64,000 nucleotides of DNA from Corynebacterium incognita (GTDB lineage: Bacteria > Actinomycetota > Actinomycetes > Mycobacteriales > Mycobacteriaceae). The notes beneath the pieces are model-generated. The model worked only from the letters and a program-made list of their open reading frames with translations, ran no database searches and was not told the DNA's origin. Below, one piece after another: positions 46,699 through 55,607 of this stretch (its first letter is position 1; every line of letters starts with the position of its first letter). The position numbers and the translations under genes were made by a program. The stretch covers positions 1,302,001-1,366,000 of the forward strand of contig NZ_CP059404.1 of NCBI RefSeq assembly GCF_014217255.1. Reading direction: 5' to 3'.

Positions 46699-48120
46699 CT
46701 AGTGCAGCTCGAGGCGGCGGGACATGTCGGAGGCGAAGACGCCGGTGGGGTCAATCTCGTTGCGGGTACGCAGCCAGCCGTCTAGGCCCGGGTACATCTT
46801 GTGGAAGTCCTCCGCAGAAGCGCGCGACTCCTTGGCCAAGTAGAGGCGGCCGCCGAACTCCAGGACGCGCTTGTCCAGCTCATCGAGGAACTGGCCCAGG
46901 CCCGGACGGATCGGGAAGTCCACGCACACGTTCCAGCCCGGCATCGGGTAGGACAGCGGTGCGCGGTTGCCCGGGCCGAAGAGCTTGAACACGTTCAGCG
47001 CGGAGTAGTGGCCGGAGGACTGCATGTCGCGGATGATCTGCTTGAACGGCTCCACGGCGTCCATCGGCACCACGAACTGGTACTGCAGGAAGCCCTTGGA
47101 ACCGTAACCGCGGTTCCACTCACCGATGAGATCCAGCGGCTGGTAGAACTGCGTCAGGTTCTTCACCTGGTTCCGCGCCGGGGCGCCCATCATGTAGTAG
47201 GCCTCGCCGATGGCGGACAGCGTCAGCTTGTTCATGGTCCAGGACGGGAAGACGTCCGGCACGGTCATCAGCTGCGGGGCATGAAACTTCAGCGGGTCCT
47301 TGGCCAGCTTCGGGGCAAACTCCTTGAGCTGATCCAGGGTGGCTAGGGAGCCGCGGGAGATGGTGGAGCGGCCGAGCTTGGGCTCTGGGGAGATGACGTC
47401 GAACCACGCGGAGGAGTAGGTGTAGTTCTTCTCCGAGCCGTCCGAGTGGAAAGCCACGGTCTCGTCCAGGTTTTCCGTGCGGTCGGTGTCCGCGATGAAG
47501 TAGGCGGTCTCCGTCTTGGTCATCTGGATGCGCGCCCGCAAGATGATGCCGGTCAGGCCCATGCCGCCGACAGTGGCCCAGAACAGGTCACCGGACGGAT
47601 CGTCGTCGGAGCCTTCAGGCGCCAAGTGCAGGACGCGGCCGTCGGCCACCAGCAGCTCCATGGACACCACGTGGTCGCCGAAGGAACCGGCGGAGTGGTG
47701 GTTCTTGCCGTGGATATCTGGGCAGATGGCGCCACCGATGGTGACCTGGCGGGTGCCGGGCAGGACCGGGACCCACAGGCCGAACGGCAGCGCTGCCTTC
47801 ATGAGCTGGTCCAGGGTGACGCCACCGTCTACGTCCACGATGCCGGAATCCGGGTCGATGGAGTGGATGTGGTTGAGCGCCTGCATATCGACGACGAGAC
47901 CGCCGCCGTTTTGCGCCGGGTCGCCGTAGGAGCGGCCCATGCCTCGGGCAATCACGCCACGGCGCAGGTGCGCGGGCTTGTCCGCATTGTCATCGGCCAC
48001 CAGAGCCACGGCCTTCTGGATTTCTTCGACATTGGAGGTGCGAAGCACGTGCGCGGTGGACGGCGCGGTGCGCCCCCAACCGTGTAGGGATTTTTCTTCG
48101 GTGTGCAGTTCCATGGTCAT
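46699..48120 (-). CDS. dprE1: Decaprenylphosphoryl-ribose 2-epimerase oxidase subunit DprE1
   Basis: A 473-residue FAD-dependent oxidase of the vanillyl-alcohol-oxidase fold that oxidises decaprenyl-phospho-ribose. The FAD-binding half has RGMGRSYGD and [20 protein letters not shown]. The C-terminal half has [18 protein letters not shown], then WNVCVDFPI, which carries the Cys at 46924-46926 that is the target of benzothiazinones (Cys387 in M. tuberculosis). ATG 48120 has GAGGG 10 bases upstream; ATG 48129 is an alternative. Confidence 0.94.
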   Translation of the reverse strand: MTMELHTEEKSLHGWGRTAPSTAHVLRTSNVEEIQKAVALVADDNADKPAHLRRGVIARGMGRSYGDPAQNGGGLVVDMQALNHIHSIDPDSGIVDVDGGVTLDQLMKAALPFGLWVPVLPGTRQVTIGGAICPDIHGKNHHSAGSFGDHVVSMELLVADGRVLHLAPEGSDDDPSGDLFWATVGGMGLTGIILRARIQMTKTETAYFIADTDRTENLDETVAFHSDGSEKNYTYSSAWFDVISPEPKLGRSTISRGSLATLDQLKEFAPKLAKDPLKFHAPQLMTVPDVFPSWTMNKLTLSAIGEAYYMMGAPARNQVKNLTQFYQPLDLIGEWNRGYGSKGFLQYQFVVPMDAVEPFKQIIRDMQSSGHYSALNVFKLFGPGNRAPLSYPMPGWNVCVDFPIRPGLGQFLDELDKRVLEFGGRLYLAKESRASAEDFHKMYPGLDGWLRTRNEIDPTGVFASDMSRRLELH

Positions 48121-48216
48121 GTGAGACATTCCCTCAATTTCTTTAATGGTCTTCGGTAACCAATAGTACGTCCGGTGCGGACATGACGATTGGCGCGACG
48201 TGAGGCGACGGGGGAC

Positions 48217-48471
48217 CTAGAGATCCATGATCTCGCGGATCCGTGGCGGGAGTTCGTCCTGGGAGGTGATGTCCGGTTTCCCCGCGGCGCGGTGTTCTTC
48301 CAGGAGAGCGTAGATTTCCTGGCGCTCCGCGGTGTCGAGGAAAGGGATTTCCTCGGCCATCAGGCGGGTCATGAAGTCGTTGAGTGGCACGTTGGTGTGT
48401 TGCGCCGCCATGTGCACACCGTTGCGCTTGTCTTCTTCCGCGTTGTAGCGCTTCTTCCCGAAACCAAACAT
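48217..48471 (-). CDS. Small hypothetical protein, 84 aa
   Basis: An 84-residue protein with a basic N-terminus (FGKKRY), a Met/Glu-rich central helix and a C-terminus PPRIREIMDL. No membrane segment or known motif. It is 96 bp upstream of dprE1 in the same direction. The function is unknown. Confidence 0.55.
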   Translation of the reverse strand: MFGFGKKRYNAEEDKRNGVHMAAQHTNVPLNDFMTRLMAEEIPFLDTAERQEIYALLEEHRAAGKPDITSQDELPPRIREIMDL

Positions 48472-48614
48472 GTCCCCAGCCTACCCCGCACGATCTGCGG
48501 GACAGCTGTGCGATTGCTCAACAACAACAGGAAGTGGTCACCGTCATACTGCTCCCATCATGCTGTGGCACGAGGAGCCGGAGCACGTGCCAACGCTGGT
48601 GTCCGGTGCGTCGA

Positions 48615-48620
48615 TATAGT
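48615..48620 (+). promoter_or_regulatory. Leaderless -10 box (TATAGT)
   Basis: TATAGT lies 7 bases before ATG 48628; no ribosome binding site in between. Confidence 0.55.
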
Positions 48621-48627
48621 GGGGGCC

Positions 48628-49203
48628 ATGACTGCACACAACTCCACCAACAGCATGAACTCCAACGGCGCAGCCGATAGTGCGGTGGCGCCAGAAGACA
48701 ATTACGCACTCGATGACACCATGGCAGGCCGCGCGGTCCAGGCGCTGACGCTGGGCGCGCTGTACGCGGTGCCGGATTTTGCCAAGAGCACCCTGGCTCG
48801 CGTTGTGGGCTTCGGTGGCGTTATTGTCGCGGGAATCACCGCCATCGGCGTGGCCAACGCGCGCCGCGATGACCGTGATGAAGACGAGAACCTGGAGGAA
48901 GTCCGCGAACCTGCCGAGGTCGCGGCAGAGGGCCCCGCTGAAAAGTCCGCCGCAGACGACGCCGGCAACCACGTGAAGCAGTGGTTCGACAACGCCAGCA
49001 CTGCCCAGATTTACGGCGTGCTCGGCGGGGTGCTGGGCCTGTTCGGTCTGAGCCTGTGGTGGGACAAGGTGTGCGTGTCCTGGATGGCGCGCAAGCTGCG
49101 GAAGAAGGGGGTGCGCAAACCGTTTTCTCTCATCGGCGCCGCGGTGGCGCTCATTGTCTTTATTTCTTCCGAGTGCGACGCCCGCGCTAAGGGCGCCGAG
49201 TAG
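48628..49203 (+). CDS. Membrane protein, three segments
   Basis: A 191-residue protein. An Asn/Ser-rich N-terminus is followed by a hydrophobic segment (about 60-78), an acidic hydrophilic loop (about 80-115), and two further segments (about 130-150 and 165-182). It lies at the left edge of the arabinogalactan block, before the GtrA genes. I do not recognise the family; membrane location is supported. Confidence 0.7.
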   Translation: MTAHNSTNSMNSNGAADSAVAPEDNYALDDTMAGRAVQALTLGALYAVPDFAKSTLARVVGFGGVIVAGITAIGVANARRDDRDEDENLEEVREPAEVAAEGPAEKSAADDAGNHVKQWFDNASTAQIYGVLGGVLGLFGLSLWWDKVCVSWMARKLRKKGVRKPFSLIGAAVALIVFISSECDARAKGAE

Positions 49204-49253
49204 CCCATTTCGGCTGCTGAACTGGGATAACGGTAGGGGCACAGGGAAGTCGC

Positions 49254-49259
49254 TACCCT
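49254..49259 (+). promoter_or_regulatory. Leaderless -10 box (TACCCT)
   Basis: TACCCT ends 7 bases before ATG 49267. Confidence 0.45.
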
Positions 49260-49266
49260 GGGGGTC

Positions 49267-50184
49267 ATGATGAGCCAGCACAGTCAACGCCCCGGCGCCC
49301 GCCGGGCCGCGGGGCTCGCATCGGTGTCGGACCTCGCGGATTTCCAAGCCCGCCGTCCCCACACCATTATTCTGCAGGTGTCCAACGTTCGTTCTGACGG
49401 CGAGGTGCACCGCCACGTTGGCGTCAATGATGCCTTGACCTTCCACGAGCTGCATGGAGTCCTGACCACCTGTTTTGGTCTCGGCGCGGAAAGCTCCCCC
49501 TGGGCGTTTTTCGTGCACGTCCACGCCCGCGGCGAGCGCATCGACCCGGGGCATAACTTACGGGAATTTATCACCCGCGTGGGTGATCAGCTCGATTACA
49601 CCTGGGGGTTGTGGGACTTCACCATCCAGGCCGCCGACATCTACCCGCGTGACGCGGATACCCCTCAAGCACTGTGCATCGGTGGTTCGGGCGCGTTCCC
49701 GGGCCGCAACTTCGACCTCACCGAGATCAACTCCCGGCTTACCGGGCAGGATACTATCGACGCCGTGTTGGGCACCGTCGCCGGGGGCGTGCGCAGCGTG
49801 ATCAGTCGCTCCAAGCTCTTCGACTTCGTGCCTTTGCTGCAGGCCATGGACCTCAACCGCGAGCCGGAGGTGGATGCGGGCGTCGCAAGGCAGCTGGCGA
49901 GTCTGCCCCGGGAGGTCACCACGGAAGGAACCGACGCGTTCTGGTCTACCGTCTTGGGGCTTGCCTGCATGAGCGACGACGAGACTACCAACACCGTGGC
50001 GGAAACCACGATGGATGCTTTGGGCTGGCACGACGAATCCGGCAAGCCTTTGAGCGCCGCCGAGGTGCGCGACCTGTGCAGCTCCTCGTTGCAGGTGCTG
50101 TCCGACGTCGGGGGCGCCGGCCCCAGCGCCCTGCCCCCGGTGGATCGGCTGGACGTTTACCGAGCACTCTTGCGCGGCGCGTAA
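49267..50184 (+). CDS. pRiA4b ORF-3-like domain protein
   Basis: A 305-residue soluble protein. Residues about 35-145 resemble the pRiA4b ORF-3-like domain: HTIILQVSNV, TFHELHGVLTTCFG, SPWAFFVHV, GDQLDYTWGLWDFTI, and ALCIGGSGAFPGRNF. The C-terminal half has no motif I know. It lies between the membrane protein and gtrA, with a short gap to gtrA. Function unknown; the domain assignment is moderate. Confidence 0.55.
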   Translation: MMSQHSQRPGARRAAGLASVSDLADFQARRPHTIILQVSNVRSDGEVHRHVGVNDALTFHELHGVLTTCFGLGAESSPWAFFVHVHARGERIDPGHNLREFITRVGDQLDYTWGLWDFTIQAADIYPRDADTPQALCIGGSGAFPGRNFDLTEINSRLTGQDTIDAVLGTVAGGVRSVISRSKLFDFVPLLQAMDLNREPEVDAGVARQLASLPREVTTEGTDAFWSTVLGLACMSDDETTNTVAETTMDALGWHDESGKPLSAAEVRDLCSSSLQVLSDVGGAGPSALPPVDRLDVYRALLRGA

Positions 50185-50210
50185 ACAGCGGGGCGCCGTT
50201 GGGGGTGCGG

Positions 50211-50216
50211 TAGAGT
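50211..50216 (+). promoter_or_regulatory. Leaderless -10 box (TAGAGT) for first gtrA-like gene
   Basis: TAGAGT lies 8 bases before GTG 50225. Confidence 0.5.
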
Positions 50217-50224
50217 GTCCAGAC

Positions 50225-50650
50225 GTGACTGAACCGGACGTGGAAGTAAAAGGTACCAGCCTGCGCACGCAATTGACGCGCTTTGTCGGGGTGGGTATTT
50301 TCACCGCGCTCCTGGACTGGGGGCTGACCATGCTGCTCATCAACTTCGGCGTGCCGCGCGGCAGCGCGAAGGCAGTGGGCTGGGTCTTTGGCACCATCGC
50401 CGCGTACCTCGCTAACGCGCGGTTCACCTTCGGGTCCAAGGTCAGCGGTCGGACCGCTGTGGCCGTGGGGTTGCTGTACCTGTCCACGTTCTTGGTGCAA
50501 AACATCATGTTCCGTATCACCGAGGCGCCCCTGGTGGCACTAGGCTTGGAAGGCGGAGTGATGAACACCGTGTCCTATGTTATCGCGCAGGGCGTGGCGA
50601 CCATCACCAATTTCGCTATTCAGCGGGCGTTTATTTTTAAGGCTCGCTAG
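50225..50650 (+). CDS. GtrA-family membrane protein, first copy
   Basis: A 141-residue protein with four hydrophobic helices in the GtrA layout: RFVGVGIFTALLDWGLTMLL, then WVFGTIAAYLANARFTFGSK, and a last helix ending IQRAFIF. GtrA proteins are thought to flip or handle polyprenyl-phosphate sugars. In mycobacteria a GtrA member (Rv3789) lies next to dprE1 and takes part in arabinan synthesis. The second copy follows 25 bp downstream. Confidence 0.85.
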   Translation: MTEPDVEVKGTSLRTQLTRFVGVGIFTALLDWGLTMLLINFGVPRGSAKAVGWVFGTIAAYLANARFTFGSKVSGRTAVAVGLLYLSTFLVQNIMFRITEAPLVALGLEGGVMNTVSYVIAQGVATITNFAIQRAFIFKAR

Positions 50651-50675
50651 TCCCGGCGTTGAAGGAGGCGACGAC

Positions 50676-51176
50676 ATGGAAAGCCAGCCACCCGTAGAGG
50701 AGGTCGAGGCGTCTAGCCTCATGAGCGTGTCTGAGCTTTCCGAGTCCCAGACGCTCAGCGCCCAATCCATCAAGTTTCTCATTACTGGCGGCATCTCCGC
50801 GGTCATTGACCTGAGCCTGACGTGGTTGTTCCAGATCGCGCTGGACCTGTTGGCGCCCACGGAGGCGCGCACCGTCGGTTTCGTGGCTGGCACCTTGGCG
50901 GCCTATATCCTGAACCGCCGCTGGACGTTCCGGGCAGCGCCGTCGAAGCGCCGCTTCGTGGCCGTGGCCCTGACCTACGGCGTGACGTACATGGTCAATA
51001 TCTTGTTGACGCGGTGGGGCTTCGCGTACTTCGATGACACGTTGGGGTGGCCCTCCACGGTGGCGCTGGTGGCCACGTTCGTGGTGGCGCAGTTGGTGGC
51101 CTCTCTCATCAACTTCCTCGTGCAGCGCTTTCTCATCTTCCGCACCACGCACCGGAAGCTGGAGTTTGTGGGTTAG
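50676..51176 (+). CDS. GtrA-family membrane protein, second copy
   Basis: A 166-residue protein with an acidic N-terminal tail (about 1-35), then four GtrA-type helices: KFLITGGISAVIDLSLTWLF, FVAGTLAAYILNRRWTFRA, TYGVTYMVNILL and NFLVQRFLIF. Similar core to the first copy, so the pair is probably a tandem duplication that diverged. ATG 50676 follows GAAGGAGG with a 7-base spacer. Confidence 0.85.
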   Translation: MESQPPVEEVEASSLMSVSELSESQTLSAQSIKFLITGGISAVIDLSLTWLFQIALDLLAPTEARTVGFVAGTLAAYILNRRWTFRAAPSKRRFVAVALTYGVTYMVNILLTRWGFAYFDDTLGWPSTVALVATFVVAQLVASLINFLVQRFLIFRTTHRKLEFVG

Positions 51177-51556
51177 ACGACAGCTGACGCCGCCAAAGTA
51201 TTAGAGATCGCTGACATGCCCCTGTGGTAAACATAAGAATTATCGCGCTGGCGGCGGCGTCGTGACCTCTTACATCAATGTGTTTTCGCACGCCTAAGAT
51301 TTATTAACAATTTTAGAGTGCTTGTACAGCATTGCTTGGCGCGATTATTGGAGAATATTGGCCGGAACCCGTGGGGAAACTGTGGCAGTCTAAACATGAC
51401 GTCAGACACAGTGAGGCACACACAACAGGGGGAGGGGATAGCTGCTTGGCCACATCACACGACAGAGCAATGAAGGCCTCGGGGACATAAGAAAATAGAG
51501 AAATACAAGGGGAAGGGGCACGACACCGCCCCGGCGCAGCGGATGGGGGTCCGTAA
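51177..51556. other. 380-bp space between convergent genes
   Basis: There is no convincing gene in this unusually long convergent gap. It holds a possible promoter TTGCTT (51332-51337)-16 bp-AATATT (51354-51359) reading rightward, and downstream a 25-codon frame from ATG 51396 to TGA 51473 without a ribosome binding site. A non-coding transcript is possible. Nothing else stands out. Confidence 0.35.
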
Positions 51557-52492
51557 CTAGGCCGGGCGGTGGAAGTCCTCGCGGCGGCCCTGGTTGTGCA
51601 GGCGCAGCCATTCGGCGAAGCCCTTAGGGTCGCGGCGCTGCACTAGGAAGAACCAGCCAAACCGTGCGAACTCCTGCGGCAGCAGCTTGCGCATGCCGCG
51701 CTGGTACAGCAGGTAGCCGCGGTTACGGTAGGTGAAGAAGCGCTTGAACTCGCCCTCCGGGTACTGGGTGTGCATCGTGCCGCCCAGGATGGGCTTGAAC
51801 TCGTCGGAGCCGTCCGGGTGCAGGTAAGAGCACGTCAGCGCGGTGCCGAAAGACAGACCGGAGCCCGCCAAGCGGCGGTGGTATTCCACCTCGTCGCCGC
51901 GGATAAACAGGCGGTAGTCCGGCACACCGATAATCTCCATCGCGGCTGCAGAAATCAGCGCGCCGTTAAACAGCGAGGCGATGTCCGGCAGGAAGTCGCC
52001 CTCCAGCTCATCCATGCGACGGCGCCACACCAGGCCCTGGCGCAAGGGGAACGCCAGCCTACCGGGATCGTCGATGTTGCACACCGCGGGGGACACCTCG
52101 TGCAACTGGTGTGCTGCCGCCACGCGGTAGAGCTCCGCCAACACGTTCTCGTCGGCGGGGCGGCCGTCGTCGTCCGCGCACCACACCGCGTCCGCGCCCA
52201 GCGAGAGGGCGGTGAGGAAGCCCAGGGCGAAGCCGCCCGCGCCTCCCAGGTTCGTCTTCGACGGCACGTACACCGCGCGCTCGCCCGCCAGCTCAGTGAC
52301 CAGGTCGCGCACCGCGTCGTCCGCGCCGTTGTCCACCACGATCACCCACTGCACCGGGTGGGTTTGCCGCGCCACCTGCTCCAGAGAGGCGCGCAGCAGC
52401 TGCACGCGATTGTGGGTCACGATGACCGCGGCGGTGCTGCCGTGAGGATCGAGCACCGGGGTGGAGGCTGCGGGCTGGGTGGAAGCTGGCAT
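51557..52492 (-). CDS. glfT1: Galactofuranosyltransferase GlfT1
   Basis: A 311-residue GT2 glycosyltransferase that starts galactan by adding galactofuranose to the rhamnosyl-GlcNAc linker lipid. The nucleotide-sugar Asp triad is DDD at 107-109 in CADDDGRP, and the catalytic base region is FIRGDEVEYHRRL. GGAGGFALGF and the C-terminal KRFFTYRNRGYLLY match the family. It is 3 bp after wzt and probably cotranslated. Confidence 0.9.
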   Translation of the reverse strand: MPASTQPAASTPVLDPHGSTAAVIVTHNRVQLLRASLEQVARQTHPVQWVIVVDNGADDAVRDLVTELAGERAVYVPSKTNLGGAGGFALGFLTALSLGADAVWCADDDGRPADENVLAELYRVAAAHQLHEVSPAVCNIDDPGRLAFPLRQGLVWRRRMDELEGDFLPDIASLFNGALISAAAMEIIGVPDYRLFIRGDEVEYHRRLAGSGLSFGTALTCSYLHPDGSDEFKPILGGTMHTQYPEGEFKRFFTYRNRGYLLYQRGMRKLLPQEFARFGWFFLVQRRDPKGFAEWLRLHNQGRREDFHRPA

Positions 52493-52495
52493 CGG

Positions 52496-53293
52496 TTAGT
52501 TCTCCTCTTCGGTATCGAAGCGCTCGAGCAGGTCACGCACGTAGTCGCCCGCGCCGGGGCCCTCGTAGGCCTCCACCACGTCGGCTACCAGGCCGGCCTC
52601 ACGGATGTGCCCGTGGTCAACCCACAGCGCGGTGTTGCACAGCTGGGCCAAGAAATCATTGGAGTGGGACGCGAAGACCAGAATGCCGGAACGCTCCACC
52701 ATCTCCTGGAGCCGGACCCTGGCCTTGGCCATGAATGCCGCATCGACGGCGCCAATGCCTTCGTCGAGAAGCAAAATCTCCGGCTCAATGGAGGTCACCA
52801 CACCCAACGCCAGGCGCACGCGCATGCCGGTGGAGTAGGTGCGCAGTGGCATGGCCAGGTAGTCGCCCAGCTCGGTGAACTCGGCGATCTCGTCCATTTT
52901 CTTTTTCATCTGCTTGATGGTCTGGCCTAAAAACAGCCCGCGGATGATGATGTTGTCGTAACCGGAGACCTCCGGGTCCATGCCCACGCCTAGGTCAAAC
53001 ACGGGCGCCACGCGGCCGCGCACGTCGGCCGAGCCGCGCGTGGGCTCGTAGATGCCGGAGAGCAAGCGCAACAGTGTGGACTTGCCGGCGCCGTTGTGCC
53101 CGACCAGCCCTACTCGGTCGCCCTCGCGCAGGTGCAGGTTGATGTCTTTGAGCGCCTCCACCACCACGGTGTTGTCCGCGTTCTTGCCAATCGCGCCGCC
53201 GGCGGTGGACAGCATCGCCTTCTTCAGCGAGCGGGACTTGGCGTCAAAGATGGGGAAGTCCACGCAAGCGTTGTACGTATCAATGGAAACCAT
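52496..53293 (-). CDS. wzt: Galactan exporter ATP-binding protein (Wzt-like)
   Basis: A 265-residue ABC ATPase. Walker A is GHNGAGKST, the signature region is LRTYSTGMRVRLALG, and Walker B is ILLLDEG. The layout (N-terminal polysaccharide-ATPase domain, short C-terminus without a carbohydrate-binding module) matches the O-antigen type Wzt used for galactan precursor export in Corynebacteriales. It lies between wzm and glfT1. Confidence 0.9.
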   Translation of the reverse strand: MVSIDTYNACVDFPIFDAKSRSLKKAMLSTAGGAIGKNADNTVVVEALKDINLHLREGDRVGLVGHNGAGKSTLLRLLSGIYEPTRGSADVRGRVAPVFDLGVGMDPEVSGYDNIIIRGLFLGQTIKQMKKKMDEIAEFTELGDYLAMPLRTYSTGMRVRLALGVVTSIEPEILLLDEGIGAVDAAFMAKARVRLQEMVERSGILVFASHSNDFLAQLCNTALWVDHGHIREAGLVADVVEAYEGPGAGDYVRDLLERFDTEEEN

Positions 53294-53305
53294 GGTTGCT
53301 TCTCC

Positions 53306-54196
53306 TTATACCCAGTAGCTCACGCGGAAACGCCACTGGCGCATGGCCAGCAGGGCCAGGCCGAGGCCGACGACGGTGCAGCCCAGCACGATCCACCAGT
53401 GGTAGGCCTCCACCGGGGCGCCGATCATGGGGGCGCGCACGATTTCCAGGTAATGGAACAGCGGGTTGAGCTCCGCGATCTTGGCGCGTTGGGCCACCTC
53501 ACCGCCCTGGTTTTCCAGGGTAGAGGTGGTCCACACGATCGGGGTGACGTAGAACAGCAGCTGGGTCAGCGCCTCCAGCAGCGGGGCGACGTCGCGGAAG
53601 CGGGTGGCCACCATGCCGAAGAACATGGCCACCCACACGCCGTTGACCATGAGCAGCAAGAGCGCCGGGATGAACAGGAAGAACTCCCACCCCAGCGGCC
53701 GCGGGAAGATGACGATCAAGATAAGCCAGATGATGAGGTTGTGGCCCAGGAACAGCATTTGCCGCCACACCAGGCGGTACACATGTACCGAGAGTGGCGC
53801 CGGCAGCTGCTTGATGAGGCCCTCGTTATCAATGAAGATCGTCGAGCCTTCCTTGATGGCGCCCGAGATGAAGTTCCACATGATAAGACCCACCGTGACG
53901 TGCGGCAGGAACTCCGCCACGGGGATCTGGAAGAGCATGGAGTACAACAGGCCGAGCGCCAAGGCCATGACGCCCGTGGCGATGGTGATCCAGAACGGTC
54001 CCAACACCGAGCGGCGGTAGCGCTGCTTGATGTCTTGCAGGCCGAGCATCCACCAGAGCTCGCGCTGGCGGGCGCCCTGCGTAAGGTCGGCGAAGGCGGC
54101 CGCGAAGGTCTGCGAATGCGAGGGCGGGGTCTCGCCTTGCTCGGGGGTCTCCGTCATGCGCTCAATGTCTTTGAGCAGCTTATCGTTGTCGTGCAC
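53306..54196 (-). CDS. wzm: Galactan exporter permease (Wzm-like)
   Basis: A 296-residue ABC-2 permease with about six helices: motifs RYRRSVLGPFW near residue 65, and LGLLYSMLFQ, FISGAIKEGSTIF. The N-terminus is Glu/Thr-rich and cytosolic. It should form the channel with the Wzt-like ATPase. Start GTG 54196 follows AAGGAAAC closely; ATG 54157 is an alternative. Confidence 0.9.
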   Translation of the reverse strand: MHDNDKLLKDIERMTETPEQGETPPSHSQTFAAAFADLTQGARQRELWWMLGLQDIKQRYRRSVLGPFWITIATGVMALALGLLYSMLFQIPVAEFLPHVTVGLIMWNFISGAIKEGSTIFIDNEGLIKQLPAPLSVHVYRLVWRQMLFLGHNLIIWLILIVIFPRPLGWEFFLFIPALLLLMVNGVWVAMFFGMVATRFRDVAPLLEALTQLLFYVTPIVWTTSTLENQGGEVAQRAKIAELNPLFHYLEIVRAPMIGAPVEAYHWWIVLGCTVVGLGLALLAMRQWRFRVSYWV

Positions 54197-54351
54197 GTTT
54201 CCTTACCCTAGTCCCTTATGGGGTTAAAGTGTGTTTGCCCCATACGGTTTTTGGCTATAGTGGCGGGGTATCGCGAACGGTATACAGTGGGGTGCGATCG
54301 GTGACACGGCTCGTGGCACGATCGGGACAGCAATGGCGAAAGGTGGGTGTC

Positions 54352-55605
54352 TTGGACACAGGTCAAACGTCTTACCACGAGTTTGATGTGGCCAGCGTGC
54401 GGGGTGCGTACACCGCCCTGGGTGATGGCTGGACGTACCTGAACGCTCACGAGGCGCCGCAGCTCCCGGAGCGCGTCATTTCCGGTGTCGCCCGCGCGTT
54501 TCGTTCCTCCGTCGCGCTTCTCGACGCCCCGACGGGTTCCCACTCCGCGCCCGCGACTCCCGGGCGTTTGGAGGCCGCCACGCACCTGGCTGCCGCGCGC
54601 ACCGCGATCGCGGACCTGGTGGGTGGTAGCGCCGAGTCCGTCGTCTTAGGCCCTAGCCTGCCGGCGTTGTATCAGTCTGTGGCGCGCTCGCTGGGCCCGC
54701 TGGTGCGCTATTCCTCGTCCATCGTGTTGTCGCGCCTCGACGACCCCCTACTCACCAGCGCGCTCGAGGGTGTGGACGCTGAGGTGCGGTGGGCGCAGCC
54801 GGACCTGGGCACCGGCGAGCTGCCGGCGTACCAGTACGACGAGATCGTGGACGGCTCCACGCGCTTGGTGGCGTTTTCCGCCGCGGACGACCTGCTGGGC
54901 ACCCTCGCCCCGGTGGAGGACGTAGTGGAAAAGGTCCGGGCGCGCTCGCGGGCGTGGACGCTTATCGACGTCACGGCGCTGGCCCCGCACCAGGTCATTG
55001 ACATCGACGCGCTGGGCGCGGATATCGTGGCCGTGGATCTTGGGCGGCTCGGCGGCCCGCAAATGGCGGCGCTAGTCTTCCGGGACGTGGCTATGTTCAA
55101 CCGCGTGGACGCGCTGCACCCGGCCTACTCCGGGCCCGCGGCCTCCAAGCTGGAGACCCCGGTCTCGGCCGGGCTGGCGGGCGCGGTCTCGCCGCTGGTC
55201 GATCACCTGGCCGCGATGGTGGACAGCAAGGGCACCCGCCGCCAGCGGCTGGTGACCTCCATGTTCGCTACCTCGGACTACCTGGGCGATCTGGCCGACG
55301 ACCTTTATACTTTCATGTCCACGCTGCCCGCCGTGCACATCCTCGGCGTGACCGGTGAGGCCGCGGCGCACGCCAGCAGCGAGCGCCTGCCCGCGCTGAC
55401 CTTCGCCGTCCGCGGTGTCCCCGCGGAGCTCGTGCACCAGCGCCTGTTCGATAACGGCCTGGTCACCACCATCACGCCGCAGACCCCGCTGCTGCAGGAG
55501 ATGGGCATCGCGGATCTCGGCGGCGCGGTGACGGTGTCGCTGAGCCCGTTCAACACCCACGCGGACGTGGAGCACCTGGTCCGCGTGGTGGCCTCGTTAG
55601 CCTAA
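54352..55605 (+). CDS. Cysteine desulfurase-like protein (class V fold), PLP Lys apparently missing
   Basis: A 417-residue protein of the cysteine-desulfurase-like subfamily (TIGR01976). The opening VASVRGAYTALGDGWTYLNAHEAPQ, the middle ARSRAWTLIDVTALAPH and the end LSPFNTHADVEHLVRVV match. At the position of the PLP-binding Lys the sequence reads DLGRLGGPQMAALVFRD, with Arg and no Lys, so the enzyme may be inactive as a desulfurase. The start is likely TTG 54352 with AAAGGTGG upstream; GTG starts lie slightly earlier. It sits next to the quinone oxidoreductase, as in mycobacteria. Confidence 0.75.
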   Translation: MDTGQTSYHEFDVASVRGAYTALGDGWTYLNAHEAPQLPERVISGVARAFRSSVALLDAPTGSHSAPATPGRLEAATHLAAARTAIADLVGGSAESVVLGPSLPALYQSVARSLGPLVRYSSSIVLSRLDDPLLTSALEGVDAEVRWAQPDLGTGELPAYQYDEIVDGSTRLVAFSAADDLLGTLAPVEDVVEKVRARSRAWTLIDVTALAPHQVIDIDALGADIVAVDLGRLGGPQMAALVFRDVAMFNRVDALHPAYSGPAASKLETPVSAGLAGAVSPLVDHLAAMVDSKGTRRQRLVTSMFATSDYLGDLADDLYTFMSTLPAVHILGVTGEAAAHASSERLPALTFAVRGVPAELVHQRLFDNGLVTTITPQTPLLQEMGIADLGGAVTVSLSPFNTHADVEHLVRVVASLA

Positions 55606-55607
55606 GC

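Noticed and set aside
48217..48471. Small gene 48217-48471 as SHOCT-type domain
   Set aside because: The short C-terminus resembles it only loosely; left as hypothetical.
51402..51611. 69-codon minus frame in the glfT1/gtrA gap
   Set aside because: Pro-rich low-complexity product, overlaps the glfT1 end, no ribosome binding site.
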